NCBI RefSeq assembly: GCF_019320115.1 | Contig: NC_089582.1 | Coordinates: 124,025,259-124,089,258 of the forward strand | Length of the DNA stretch: 64,000 bases | Source: Miscanthus floridulus | Lineage: Eukaryota > Streptophyta > Magnoliopsida > Poales > Poaceae | Reading direction: 5' to 3' | Part shown: piece after piece, positions 1 through 12,200 of the stretch | How the letters are laid out: each line of letters opens with the position of its first letter | Position numbering within the stretch: the stretch's first letter is position 1 | Translations under genes and position numbers: made by a program | The notes under the pieces: generated by a model | Databases searched by the model: none | What the model was told of the DNA's origin: nothing | The model's input: the letters and a program-made list of their open reading frames with translations, nothing else

Positions 1-6
1 CAGCCC

Positions 7-471
7 CTAAAGTAATCTATGCGCGGGTACCATGAATCCCCACTCATGGAAGATGGCGAAAGAGATGACATACCCTTCGGGCGGCACTGGCTCACCCTCG
101 TCGCTAGGTAGCAGCCACTCTTGGACGGCAGATAGTGGGCGGAGAAGGCCACGGTGGACAAGGCCCTCCAAACACCATGAGGTGATGCTAGATCTACCCC
201 ACAACTCCATTAAAGCAATTGGGGAGAAGGGCAGGCACGAGCTTGACCGTGGCTGCAACACGAACGTAAGCCGGTCGATGGTTGCGATGCGGGCACAGGA
301 GGCTAGGGCAATTGGCAGTGGATGTTTCAAAATGCAAAGGCAGGGGAGCGAAATACAGAACCTTGGGGGCGAACCCTGTGGTTTTATAGGGGCGATGGAT
401 GCAAGAAGGGCAACCATCCGCCTCGATCTCCAGGCCCGCCACGCGCACCTCCACGTCATGTCGTAGGACAC
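7..471 (-). pseudogene. Antisense ORF of gypsy element D ('putative gypsy type transposon' family), fragment
   Basis: The minus-strand reading holds an LEGLVHRGLL motif, an EEWLLP-like WLLPSDEGE stretch, PPEGYVISFAIFHEWG and PAHRLL. These align by eye with the better-kept copy at 37,405-37,762. This is the N-terminal part of the domain family named 'putative gypsy type transposon' (Pfam Transposase_28), known from grass gypsy elements, whose function is unknown. An in-frame stop follows PAHRLL where the sister copy continues, so the copy is broken. The first part of the open frame (about 100 residues from the right end) is probably not coding; the similarity starts about 70 residues before the stop. 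Confidence 0.6.
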
Positions 472-945
472 GCGCCCGTAGTCCCTATCCTCTCACCCCA
501 AAAATCATGGTAGACGGTTCGCCTTCCCCAGGCGAATCCAGACTCTCTACCCACCTGGGAAACGCAAGCCACGAAGACCTTTTTTCTCTTTGGCCCACCT
601 AGGGCCTAGAAGCTCGGCGGCCGGCCCAACTGAGGAAGGGTCCGTGAATGATCCGAAATCAAGGGCGCAAGCACCAGTTAGGTCAGCCCTGAATGAGTTC
701 CCCGTGAACGAGATGCCACGATCCCCTCGGAAAAACATCCAGTTGACGAAAAACTAAGTCCTTCAGCCTTACCCGCGAAGGGACCAATACAACCCCTTGG
801 GCGACTCTACTCGAATCACATGAGGGCTCGGGGGCTACACCCATTGGGTGTGCTCACGCGCACCCTCTAGCAAAGTAACTTCAACAAAATCAAAAAACAT
901 CCTCTAGGCGGTTCTACTCGAATCACCTAGAGGCTCGGGGGCTAC

Positions 946-2443
946 TGTCGAGGACCTAATATAGGGGTACCCCAGAAGGTGGAACCAATAACCACCGAAT
1001 GTTAAAAACTTCTAGACGCATAAGGGCACTATTTTGTCCCTTGTTCGAATGATAGGAGTTTGGTTCTGCCTCACCCGACGCCTTTTGAGATAGCTCTGCC
1101 TTGCCTGAGGGCTCAGGGTTAGTCTCCGTCTCGCCCGATGCCTTTGGGGCGGGCTCGGTCTCGCCCGAGGGCCGAGGGATAGACTCCGCCTTGCCCGACG
1201 CCTTTTGAGGATAGCTCTGCCTCGCCCGAGGGCTTAGGACTAGTCTCCATCTCGCCCGATGCCTTTTTGGCGGGTTTGGTCTCGCCCAAGGGCTGAAGGA
1301 TAGATTCTGCCTCGCCCGACCCCAGAGGGGCAGGGTCGGTCTCACCCAAGAGATAGGGATTGGTCTCCGTTTTGCCCGATGACAAGGAACGAGCCTCGCC
1401 CTGCTCGATATCTAATACTGGTTTCATCTTGCCGGACAACTTCTCCCCATTCCCTCAAGATGATGGGTATAGGGCAAGACAAGATGTTCGGGTCAACTAT
1501 GGCTCCAAGGACCATACCCTGCGCCTTGGCAGGAAAAGTGCTGCCAGGGAATGATGGGACGGGTGCTTTAGACCCTTTCGGGCGCCACAGAACCCAAAAG
1601 GTATTACAGGTGTGAACTCCTCGCCCTGTAGAGTTGTAGGCGCCACCTTTAGCCCTAGGACACAGAACCCGATGAAGATATACGACAACCGCTATGCTCT
1701 AGAAAAGGATTTGCCATATCCACGAACGACGGATATTCCGTCACCACGCTATGGACCCAAGGGAGCGACGCCCGCTTCCTGACCCCTCAGGTCCACCAAG
1801 TTAGAAGACCTTGACCACGGCATTACTTTGGACCCCGACCCCTCGTCCCTCCGACGAAGACTCATAGGAACCAAAAGGCATGCGGAGAAAGGCTGAGAGA
1901 GGCTAATAAGTCAAAACCACTATACTACAGCCCATACCCTGTGCAGGGCAGCATTCTGTAATCAACCTGACATTCTATAGAGACATCGACAGTGTTGTAG
2001 GCGCTTATCTTCCTTCGTACTCATCAGAATGAAGAACCAGGCTAGGTAGACATGAGCCACAAGACTAAGTAGAGTATACATCCTAAAGCCCTCACCCTTG
2101 TAAAAGCCAGCCCCTTCCTCTATAAAAGGGGATGCGCTTCCTCCATCAAAGGGATGGACTTTTGACCGAACAATACAAGACACACACACACACAGTCAAG
2201 CTGCTACCAAGCTCTTGACCTCCTTTCAACCCTTCCATTAGAGACTTGGGACCAGTCCCTCTCTTGATCGTTTGTACCCCCTACTACAAACCGTTCACGG
2301 TGCTAATAACACGAGCAGCAACAAACTGGACGTAGGGACATTTGGCCCGAACCAGTATAAATCTTGTGTCCTTTAGCGCACCATCCGAGCCTAACGTGCA
2401 TTACTATAAATTTACTTGCTGGTGTTCGTATGAAACACCGACA
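946..2443 (+). repeat. 3' LTR of gypsy element D
   Basis: The repeat starts TGTCGAGGACC right after the polypurine tract and ends AACACCGACA, the same terminus as the LTR of element F at 39,659. It is about 1.5 kb long. A TATA box (TATAAAAGGG) lies at 2,121-2,130, as expected for the U3/R boundary of a plus-strand LTR. The 5' half holds an internal tandem repeat. The segment after the TATA box, with the GACTTGGGACCAG and AACACGAGCAGCA stretches, is shared with the F LTR at 39,460-39,540. Confidence 0.8.
1069..1385. repeat. Tandem repeat inside the D LTR, 120-bp period
   Basis: About two and a half copies of a 120-bp unit; for example CCCGACGCCTTTTGAG recurs at 1,073 and 1,193. Each unit is built from about four 30-bp subunits that carry TCGCCCGAGGGC or TCGCCCGATGCC. 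It lies in the U3 part of the LTR, upstream of the TATA box. Confidence 0.7.
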
Positions 2444-4146
2444 CTTAGTGAGTGTGATCACATTTACGTTCGACAGCCATACTATTAAGAAGAGTGAAAC
2501 TCGTATCGAAAAGCGGTTATCAAAGTGCCACTAGATGCTCTAACTCATTGCATATGCATTTAGGATCTAGTGGAGTGCTAACACCCTTGAAAATGTTTGT
2601 GAAGATATGCTAACACACATGCACAAAGGTGATACACATTGTGTTTAGCACATGGGAGCAAGGGTAAGAAACTTCATCGGTGGAGTGTCCGCTTGTAGAG
2701 TGCAGATAGTCCGATGGTGCCACTGGCGCCCTGTATAGAAAAGACAGGGTCTTACATAAAGCACCGGACGCTGGTCTCAACTGGACCAGAGCGGCCAGTT
2801 AGTAGAAGCAGTGAAGACATTAACGTCGGTCTTCGATCGGACACTAGGTCACTTCATGACTGAACTCTAGCTAGGTGCATCCGGTCTTGCTGACATGGCA
2901 GCACAAAGGAGACAATGAGTGACCGGACGCTGGGTGAGTCCAGTCGAGCATGACCGGACGCGTCCGGTTGTGAATTTTTGTGAGTGGAACCTTACTAGAA
3001 ATGACCGGATGCTAGGGTCATGTATCTGGTCACTTTCAAGCAGTGCGTCTGGTCACAACTTAAGTGCACCGATGACCGTTGAGATCGGGCGATCAGCGTT
3101 TGAAGCCGATGACATGTAGCAAGTATCGAGCGACCAGACATTGGGATCCTGTGCCTGATTGATCTGATCGGAGCATCTAGTCACCCCGAGCAGTGCCCAG
3201 TGAAGGGGTACAATGGCTCTATTTCATGGGGGTTTCTATTTAAGCCCCATTTCTAGCTCAAGCTCACTCTCTTGGCCATTTGCATTGACATAGCAACCTA
3301 GTGAGCTTAGCCAAAGCCCTCCCACTCATCTCCATCATAGATTCAATATCTTTGTGAGATTGGGAGTGAATCCAAGTGTATTGCTTGAGTGTTTGCATCT
3401 AGAGGCACTTGGTATTCGTGTTTTGCAATGGGATTCGCTTGTTACTCTTGGTGGTTGCCGCCACCTAGATGGCTTGGAGCAGCAAGGATCATCAAGCAGA
3501 GGTTGGTGATTGTCTCTAGCTCCGATCGTGGTGCTTGTGAGGGGTTCTTGACCATTCCTCAGTGGAGAGCCAAAAGGTACTCTAGTGAATTGCTCGTGGC
3601 TTGTGTGATCCTCATCTTGTGTTGGTTGTGTGGCACCCTATTGAGGGTTTGGCATGTGATGCCAATTAGCGTATGAACCTCCAAGTGAGTGAATCGCCAT
3701 AATGAGGACTAGCTTGCCGGCAAGCAAGTGAACCTCGGTAAAAATCATTGTCATCATTTGATTTTGAGGTGATTGGTCTTCATTGGTATTCATTCTTGTG
3801 ATTAATTGGTTCACTCCTCAACCCAGCGATATAATCATCTTGCTCACTCTCTCTACATTACCACAAACTAGATATCAAGTTCTTTAGTGTAGCTAGTTGT
3901 GAGAGCTTGTTAGTTTGGTTAGTGTGGCTCTTTAGTTAGCCTTTGAGAGCACACCAACTTAGTGTAGTGACATAGCTATTGTGTGGATAGAAACTATATA
4001 AACTAGAATTGTGGTATGTGGCTTGCAATTTTAGTAGGCTAGGGCAACACTTGCTTCGCCTCATAATTGTCTAACTAGTTTGCTAAGTGTTGTTGTAGAA
4101 ATTTTCAATAGGCTATTCACCCCCCTGTAGCCATTAGGACCTTTCA
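2444..4146 (+). repeat. Copia (SIRE-type) LTR E, 5' truncated
   Basis: This stretch is closely similar along its whole length to 18,945-20,642, a solo LTR with a proven target duplication. It ends with the same TAGGACCTTTCA terminus. About 235 bp of the LTR 5' end are missing; the sequence begins exactly where the D LTR ends, which suggests that D inserted into this LTR. The missing part would then lie left of D, outside the window. A TATTTAAG box at about 3,237 matches one in the other copy. The base after the terminus begins the tail of gypsy element B. Confidence 0.8.
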
Positions 4147-4439
4147 CCTATAGGCTACAACCTTAAGAACCTAGGCTAGCCCACGAGGCTCAGCTGCTCA
4201 TAACCATAGGTCATGGTAGGGTGTGATTGGTTAGGAGGTTAAAACAAAAATTATGTAGGGTAATCAAAGGAACGGAACGCCCTTTCATTTGGGCAAAAAG
4301 TATTACTATATAATAGTAAAAAAGGAGGGTGGTATCACACCCCCATGGAGCCCTCGAGTGACCTAGGCCGAGAGTGCTTGGACTGGGGTGTCATAGGAGC
4401 AAACATTGAATGGAAAGAAAACATTAAGACCAAGATTTA

Positions 4440-6502
4440 GGGGAAGAAATGACGTAACTATTCGATGTTCCACGTGTTGGCGAGAACGTTGCCGTTGTCA
4501 TCCTTTAGCCGGTAGGTGCTCGGTCAGATCACCTCGATCACCATGTAGGGTCCTTCCCATGGTGGAGAGAGTTTATGTTTCTCCTTGGTGGACTGGGTCC
4601 TCCTGAGTATGAGATCACCGACCTCAAGGATCCTCTCTCTGATTTTTCTTTCATGGTACCTACAAAGAGTTTGCTGGTAGCGAGCGGAGCAAATGACGGT
4701 CATCTCACTAGCCTCCTCGAGTAGGTTGACCACGTCTTGCTGAGCCTCCATGGCTCGGTCTCTATCGAAGGCCTTCACTCTTGGGCGTCGTGATCGAGGT
4801 TGGAGGGCAACACTGCTTCAGCTTCGTAGGCTAGGAAGAAAGGTGTGAACCCTATGGATTGGTTCGGGGTCATTCTTAGGCTCTAGAGGATCATTGGGAC
4901 CTCTACAACCCATTGCCTGGTGTACTTATTGAGCCGGTCGAAGATACAGGGCTTGAGTCCTTGGAGGACCATGTCGTTGGCCCGCTCGACCTGACCATTA
5001 GTACACAGATGTCCGACTGAGGCTAGTCGATCCTTATGCCGTATCCATCATAGAAGTCTAGGAACTTCTTCCCGATGAAGTTTGTTCCATGGTCGGTGAT
5101 GATACAGTTGGGAATACCAAACCGATAGATGATGTTGAGGAAGAACTTGACCACCTCTTCTGAGAGGATATTGGTGATGGCCTTCACCTCTATCCACTTG
5201 GTAAACTTGTCCACCACTATGAGTAGGTGGGTGAAGCCGCCCGGGGCCTTTTTAAGGGTCCGACCATGTTGAGGCCCCAGACCATGAATGGCTAGGTGAT
5301 GGGGATGGTCTGAAGCTCCTGTGTCAGCAAGTGAGTTTGCCGAGCATAGAACTGGCATCCTTCACACCTGTGGACAACCTCCTATGCTTCTCGCAGTGCA
5401 GTGGGCTAGTAAATGCCTTGGCGAAAGGCTTTCCTAACCAGCGACCTTGTGGCCATCTCATGTCCATAGATTCTAGCATGGACTTTGAGGAGAAGCTATT
5501 TCCCTTGGTCGGTTGGGACGCACCTCATGAGTACTCTTGATAGGCTTCACTTGTAAAGTTTGTCACCAATGGTGACAAATGTCTTGGCGCATTGAGCGAT
5601 TCATCATGCTTCAGTTCTTTCTGGAGGGAGAACCTCCTCGAGGAGGTAGGCGAGCAATGGTGCTCTCTAGTCGATCGGATCGAGTGCCACCACGGTGACA
5701 TCAACGAGCGCCGTCATCATTGAGGCACTAAGGTCGGAGCCCCCAAGCACTTGGTTAGGGTTGGGGCACATCTAGATTGGATCCTCCAGAATGTGGGCAC
5801 ACGACTCATGGAGATCGTTGATGAAGACCCCATCTAGGGATGACACCTGTCTGGCAGCTAATTTTGCGAGGAAATTAGTGGCATCATTGTCCTTTAGGGG
5901 GACAAGATGTAGTTCGATCCCTCAGAATTTGTCCTTGAGCTTGCGCACTTCCTGGCAATATGCTGCCATGAGAGGGCTCTTTTAGGAGGACTCCATCATG
6001 ACTTGGTCGATGACCAACTCCGAGTCATCACGGACATACAACCATGTGGCCCTGAGCTCGACGATGGTGCATAGTTTGTTGATGAGGGCCTCATATTCTA
6101 TGGCATTGTTTGAGGCTAAAAATGGTGATAGATCATGTAGTAGAGCCTGATGTCGTGGCCCATGAGCTCAAGAGCCCACTTGGAGATCCGACCTATGGCG
6201 TTGTGGTTGCGAATGATGTCTCTGAGCGAGTATGAGGTGATTACCATGACTTCATGGTCAGTGAAGTAGTGAAGGAGCTTCCGGGTCACCATCAGCATGG
6301 CGTATAGAAGCTTATGCACCTAGGGGTATTGAGCCTTGGCGTCGGTAAGTACCTCACCGATGAAGTACACCGGTCGTTGAACCTTCAGGGGGCATCCTAG
6401 CTCCTCCCTTTCGACGATGAGGGCGGCGCTCACAACATGATTGTTAGCCATGATGTAGAGGAGGAGGGGTTCTCCCCATTTGAGAGTGATGAGGATTGGG
6501 GC
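4440..6502 (-). pseudogene. Element B RNase H and integrase, degenerate
   Basis: Reading leftwards from 6,502: an RT-connection/RNase H stretch (GEPLLLYIMANNHVVSAAL, then VQRPVYFIGEVL and a RISKWALEL segment near 6,170-6,190). Next come integrase pieces: a spacer-like IEVKAITN..EEVVKFFLN, FGIPNCIITDHGTNF at about 5,085-5,130, and then NGQVERAND at about 4,985-5,010, where the catalytic Glu of the DDE triad is kept. The C-terminal GPY-type motif (GPYMVIEVI, then PSTYRLKDDNG) lies at 4,460-4,560. Many stops and frame changes break it. Left of 4,440 only about 290 bp of non-coding tail remains. Confidence 0.75.
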
Positions 6503-6976
6503 TATCAATAGAATATCATCGGCAGTCCTCCGAGGGGTATCCCATGAAGGTAGATTGATCGGCAGAGATGCATGTAATCAAGAACAAGAAGGTAATAGAG
6601 ACACACGAGTTAGATAGGTTTAGGCTGTCAGTATGACGTAATACCCTACTCCTATGGTCTACTGGATTGTATTGGCTATTGTATGATATGGCATGAGTTT
6701 GGAGGGGGTCCCTGCCTGCCTTATATAGCCTGAGGGTGTAGGGTTACAAGTCGGTTAGATCTAAGAGATAACTAGAAAGTAATAACAGATTACAGGAATC
6801 ATGGAATCATACGTATCCTAACAGATCTCATAGTATCTTTAGGATATCTTCCCGGTGACTTGTGGGAGACGCTGAGCAGCGTCGTGCCCCACAAGGCTTC
6901 ATCTTCTGGGCTAGGCTACCCCTATGGGCATAGCCCATGTGGTCTACCATGGGTATCCAGGGTTATACCCCCCACA
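6503..6976 (-). repeat. 3' LTR of element A
   Basis: The LTR is similar over its whole length to 25,427-25,898. On the minus strand it runs from TGTGGGGGGTA to TATTGATA; the canonical final CA has become TA. A minus-strand TATA box (TATATAAGG) lies near 6,717-6,726. Directly to the right, on the minus strand, is a purine-rich CACTCGGGGACTAGC that fits the polypurine tract. Confidence 0.85.
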
Positions 6977-8009
6977 GCTAGTCCCCGAGTGGCTTGTACA
7001 CATTGTGCAACACCGTATTGAGCTTGTCCGAGCAGGTGTGAACAAAACCGAGCAGTCAAACTCATGGTCCGACCACCGTGATGAGTTGTCGAGCAGTTGT
7101 GAGCAATTGCCGAGCAACATGAACCATGGCCGAGCAGCATGAACCACCGCCGAGCAGTGTAAGCCAAGTATGGCTTGCCATAAGGGTATAAGGAGCTTAA
7201 GTTTAGAATCAAAAATTTCTTCGCAGTGGACCAAGTATGCCCACTTAGAGTCCGACCACGAGAAAGGGAGATAGTCTTCTTTAGCTTCAAAAGGCGTGGA
7301 GTCTTCTAGAATAAAGCAAACACACTCAATGCGAGGTGAAGTGTGCCCACTTAGTCCCTGAGCCTGACAGTAGGTGACATAGTCACATGGTGTCAGGGTC
7401 CAAAGTAAAAGAAAAGTAGAAGACTAGCCGAGCAAGCGGCCAGTCTCCGGATGTAGCCCTAAAATGAGAAAAAGCACATTCACCACAAGATAAAGTGTGC
7501 CCACTTAGTCCTCGAGCCTAAAGTAGGTGACATGGTCATGTGGTGCGAGGGTAAAAAACAGCAGTCAACAGAAGAAAATCTCTAATACGGTGAGGAACTA
7601 AGACGTAATGCTGACATAGTCCCTGAGGCACAAGAGGAAATCTTGGAGAAAACAAATCATGGAGAAAATACCAGAGTAATGGCTATACAGTTGTAATTAC
7701 TAAGCCATAATGGTTGGTGGAGAAGTCGGTGATTATTCGGTGAGCCATAACAAATTGTGGAGATAAATGGGCGATACGTGCCGCGGTTGCATGCAAGCCT
7801 AGGTAACGGCCCAGCTTGCTATTGCGGAGGATTCAGAGAGGCACCAATCATGGGAGCGGTTTCCCAAAAACCCTCGAATGCAAAAGGATAGGGGAGGTGC
7901 TTTATAACTACACCGCCACACCCTGCGCTCCCACCTTTGCCACTTTGCCACTTCATCTGCCTCCTCAACCCTCGCGCTTCTGCCGCCAGCCCCAATCTGG
8001 ATCTGAGAG
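6977..8009. repeat. Spacer of element A with short repeats
   Basis: The stretch between the 3' LTR and the antisense ORF has no credible gene. At 7,020-7,165 the octamer CCGAGCAG/TCGAGCAG recurs about every 20-25 bp. At 7,343-7,400 and 7,496-7,553 a unit beginning GTGTGCCCACTTAGTCC is repeated with a 153-bp period. Such arrays are common in the 3' spacers of large gypsy elements. Confidence 0.6.
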
Positions 8010-9231
8010 ATGGCGCCAAAGAGGGGAGCTGTGAACCCAAAGAAGGCGAGCCCAAAGAAGGCCAGTGCCGAAGCCAGGCATGATGAAGAGTGGGTGCCAT
8101 CGTGCACGGGGGAGGTGGAGCTCAATAGATTGGTGGAGGCGGGCGTTCTTCCTAACCGCATCACTACCGAATGGCAGCCAGCCCTCGGTGAGCCCTTCCC
8201 AATGCCTCATACCGATGAAGCTGTAGTGTTGAGGACTACTTTTGGTGCGGATTAGGTTTTCTTGTTCATCCGTTCTTGAGGGATTTGTTGGAGTTCTAGA
8301 GAGTCAGTCTGTGCAACCTCCACCCAAACATCATATTGCACATCTCTATCTTTATCCATTTTTGTGAGGCATATCTTGGAATCCTTCCCCACATCAACCT
8401 CTTTCGTCACCAATTCTGGCTGAAGAAGAAGGGCAGTGGTGGTTCCAAGGTGGTCGGTAGTGTGTATCTTTAGCTACGCGATGGAATGGTGGGCGAGTAC
8501 CTTACTGTGCTGCTGAACACATCACTGAAGGGGTGGAACACCAAGTGGTTCTATATGAAGTAGAGGCACCCCTCCATCCACTGCGATGCCGACCACATCC
8601 TGGAGAGCTAGAAAAGCTAGTTGGAGAAGCCAAGCAGTGCTGATATGGAGCAGGTAAGGGAGCTCCTTGGCTTAATAAAGGGCATGAAGACCAACAGTGG
8701 ACTGGTGGTGGCAAGCTTCATAGTGCACCGCGTCCACCCCTACAAGGAGAGGGCCCATGTGGGCTTTGACTTCGAGGGTGACATCGACGACACCCGGGAG
8801 AGGACGGAGATGCTGTCGAGGGATGATGTGCAAGAGCGGGCCACAGAGCTTTTTGCTCCATTTGCCTCATTCAGCGTGCCAGGGATGACAAGACCCTTTA
8901 ACTGCAAGAACTCACCTCCTCAAGTAAACATCTCAATTGTGTGTTCCTGATCCTTTTTATCCATGATTGTTGCCGAGTAGTGAACTGATTCACTTATGCA
9001 AAGATCCATTCGTAGGAAAGAGCGGTGTACCTCTTGGGAGTGCCAAGGGGCGATTGGCCGCCGGTAGTAGACTCCCGACCATTAACTCAGCCTAAGGAAG
9101 GTGCCATTAGCGTCTCATTGGAGTCTAGAGGCACGGACGCTGGTCGGACAAAGAGTTCTCCCTCGGTGTTAGAGAAAGTCTAGGGGAAGAGGGTAGCGAC
9201 AGATGAGCCAGCCTAGAAGAAGAGAAAGACA
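8010..9231 (+). pseudogene. Antisense ORF of element A, 5' part ('putative gypsy type transposon' family)
   Basis: An ATG at 8,010 opens a Lys/Ala-rich N-terminus (MAPKRGAVNPKKASPKKAS) followed by a segment with LVEAGVLP. After a frameshift at about 8,230 the family signature continues in other frames: HPNTILHISIFIHFCEA and LGILPHFN at 8,320-8,420, a WF-MK-RHPS segment near 8,550, and LLGLIKGMKTNSGL near 8,660-8,700. The protein family belongs to grass gypsy elements; its function is unknown. It runs opposite to the element's gag-pol. The 4.75-kb insertion at 9,237 separates it from its 3' half at 13,994. Frameshifts and stops make it non-functional. Confidence 0.65.
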
Positions 9232-9236
9232 GCGGG

Positions 9237-12200
9237 TGTAACACCCTAGGTGTTTAGCTTCCACATTTGCACTACATTTCATGAACATGAGCATCATGCA
9301 TCCATTCGTGAACTTATATCACATGAAACATGATTTCGAAACATTACAACATGTTGTATATTTCATGTGTGTTGTTTCTTTTATGAAATGTAAAGTGTGC
9401 AACACTTAAGTGCAACATGTGCCACTCACTTAGTGAAACAAAGTTAGTTAGTACTATGCAACAAGATTATGAAACAAGTGAAACATGACTATGAAACAGT
9501 TGTAACATTTCATGTGTTTTTCATTATTTCAGTACACACCTTGCTTGATTCTTGTGTGACCAATGTATGGTGTGGCTAAAAACTCTTTTAAGTAACCTAG
9601 TTACACCTAGAATGTCATTTGGAACATTGTTCATGTTGATCACTTTGACTAATTAGGTTCCCAAGTTTTGGTTTGACCAAATTTGATCCCTGAACCCTTT
9701 GGTTTGACTGTTTAAAAAGTATAGCTTAGGATGTTTGCATGTAGGAGCAACCTAAAACAAAGTTGGAGCAAATTTTATAAGGAACAAACTTTGTTTAGAA
9801 GTCAATTCATGAAAATGTGCACAACATGCTCAAAAAGGACCCACAAGTCAGCTTTGAAGGCTGATTCAACACTTGAAATTATTTCTAAGTCCTAAAATGC
9901 AATTTCAGTTTGAGTGAGCCAACTTTGGCTTGATATAACTCGTGATCCGTTGAGAGTTAGCTATTGATTTCTAAATCAAAGTTGTAGCCCTACTATAGCT
10001 CTACAATTTTCATGTTCATTGTTTCCTCTAACTCATCAAGGTTTAGGAGCTAATCGGTGTTAAACTTGCCCTGTCAGTCGACACCATTGAGCTCTAAAAT
10101 GAAAAGTTCAGACATCTACAGTGTTCACCGATTCAGAAATCAGCCGACGCGTGGTGACACCCATCGCCGGCCATCTGACCATGCGGCCATGCGCCGCGGA
10201 TGCCCTAGCAAGGCCAGCCATGATGGGCACACTCACACGCGCCTGCTCGACCTATTCGCAGCCCAATTTTTCATTTCGTCACCTCCACCGCAAGCAGCGA
10301 CTGAGCTCAGCGCCCGCCATTGCTACCGAGCGAGCTTCGCCGTCGCCGAGCTCGCGAACCACCGCAAAAACGCGAACTCCGTCTTCACCATAGCTCCACC
10401 GTGTCCTCCTCTACCTTCTCCACCTCCTAGCTACGCCGTTCGTGCTTTGGTAAGGTCACAGTGACCATTCCTGCCATCACCGCCATGGACGTGACCTCGC
10501 CGGAGATGAGGCCGCCGTGGCCGGGGTAGCTAGGAATCGTCCCGTCCCCGTTTCTTTGCCGTGTTAGCACCGTGGCGACTTCAGGTAGCTCACACCGTGC
10601 TCGATTGAGCCGGCCATGGGTTGCCATCGCCGGCAGCTCGCACCGGAGCTCTGCCGTGCCGCCATCACCGGCGACGTGCCACCTCCGCTAGGTCGTAGGT
10701 CGCGCCACTAGCACCAATCGATTCACTACATCACGTAGATCGCGTAGGTGTCCTCGGTGTCGCCGGAGGAGTCACCATCGGCGAGTTCCACCGTCGTCGC
10801 GCCATCGAAGCCGCCTCCTCTGTTTTCGTCTCGCTGACGGGTGGGGTCGGCTGACACCCGGGTCCCACACGGCAGTGGCTGTGCATTCATAGGGCTAGTC
10901 CAAAAATGCAGTTTTGAATGCTGATTTGAGATTTTTGTATCTTCAAATGTGTAGATCCAAATACTGTGATTCCAATTTTGTTAGACTCATAGTGAAGTGT
11001 AGTATTTAGGAAAAATATAATATGAGCACTTGTAGTAGAGTTTATGGAAGAATTAAATTGAAACTTTAAATGTGTTTTTGAATGCATGCAAATTTGTTTA
11101 AATCATATCTTGAGTTTCTATGATCCAAAAATTATGAAATTTTGTGGGTAAGCTAGTCTTGCTTAGTAGAAGCTCTGGTTAAAATTTAAGAGTCATTGCA
11201 TGTATGGTTTTTGAGTTATAGATTTTCCTTTTACCATTGAATGATCCTTGTGTAAATTTTAGTAATTAATCTATGAATCCAATGGCTATGAAACTTGGTA
11301 GGTAGTATCTTAGTACCTTATGGATGCTAGAAAAAATATGAAATCTGTTGCTTGACACTTTTCACTAAGGTTTCCTAATTATGCCATTTTAAGCCATTCT
11401 GCCTTACTATTTTTGTGTAGGTTGTTATACTTACTCAAATGGTGTGAAATTTTTATGGTAGTCTACTTAGGGCATGTAGTGTCTACTGTAATTTTTGTAG
11501 ATTTTATGGTGTAGTTTTCATATATGTTTACTATTCCTCTAATTAATTAAATAAATTAAGAGAGGTATTAAAAGAAATGTTTTTGTGATGAACACCCTAC
11601 TTTCTGGTGTTCTTGTGATATGTGTGATATATGAGTAAAGTTAGTTTTGTCCAAGTAAGTGTTTATATCATAAGTTAATAATTATTTGTTTGCATTATGT
11701 CCCTCTGGACAGATCTGGGGACTTTGGAATGTTCCCCATGATATTTTGGTTTTCTGTGATTATGATGAATACAAGAGTTATAGATAATTTATGTATATAG
11801 CTCCTATCAAAATTTGAGGGCATTTGGCCCAGTAGTTTAGAAACTACAGCTATTTAAAGTTAGGTTCTAGTTTTGCTTACTCTCTGCCTTGTAAGGACAG
11901 AGTTCTGTTGATTCATGAATTCAACTTGGTAAAGTGTTGAATCATGCTTTGAGGTCTAAAAATTAATTGTAGACAATTTCATAAGCTTTCCAGATTGTCT
12001 TGTTGCATGTCATTTGGAATTATAAATCTCCAGTTACGGCTAGTTTACTGTACCGCTACATAGTCTTCATTTGCTGAAATACAAATGCTTGAGTGTATGT
12101 TGTTGCAATGTTCTCGTTGATTGTTTAGGGGGTTAGCCTAACTTGAGAATATGATTAGATGCAGGTGCTAGGTCATTAACTGAAGATGAGCAATTATATA

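Larger units (their letters stand above)
1..2443 (+). mobile_element. Gypsy element D, 3' part (antisense ORF, polypurine tract and 3' LTR)
   Basis: This is the 3' end of a Ty3/gypsy retrotransposon that enters from the left edge. Its order is an antisense ORF (minus strand), a non-coding stretch, a purine-rich tract at about 930-945 with the core GGCTCGGGGGC, then an LTR. Element F (37,400-39,659) has the same order, and element A has it in mirror image. The polypurine tract directly left of the LTR fixes the element as plus strand, so gag-pol should lie outside the window to the left. The 3' LTR ends directly against a truncated copia LTR (E), so D probably inserted into E. No gag or pol is seen. 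Confidence 0.75.

Noticed and set aside
956..1439. 129- and 106-codon minus-strand ORFs with Gly/Glu/Pro repeats
   Set aside because: They are translations of the 120-bp tandem repeat in the D LTR; no gene is expected there.
7020..7165. Regularly spaced CCGAGCAG motifs, CRISPR-like at first sight
   Set aside because: The motif is only 8 bp, the spacing is irregular and it lies within a plant retrotransposon spacer.
10057..10464. 135-codon plus-strand ORF in the 4.75-kb LTR-like unit
   Set aside because: It is confined to a GC-rich patch of a non-coding element, with overlapping frames and no domain.
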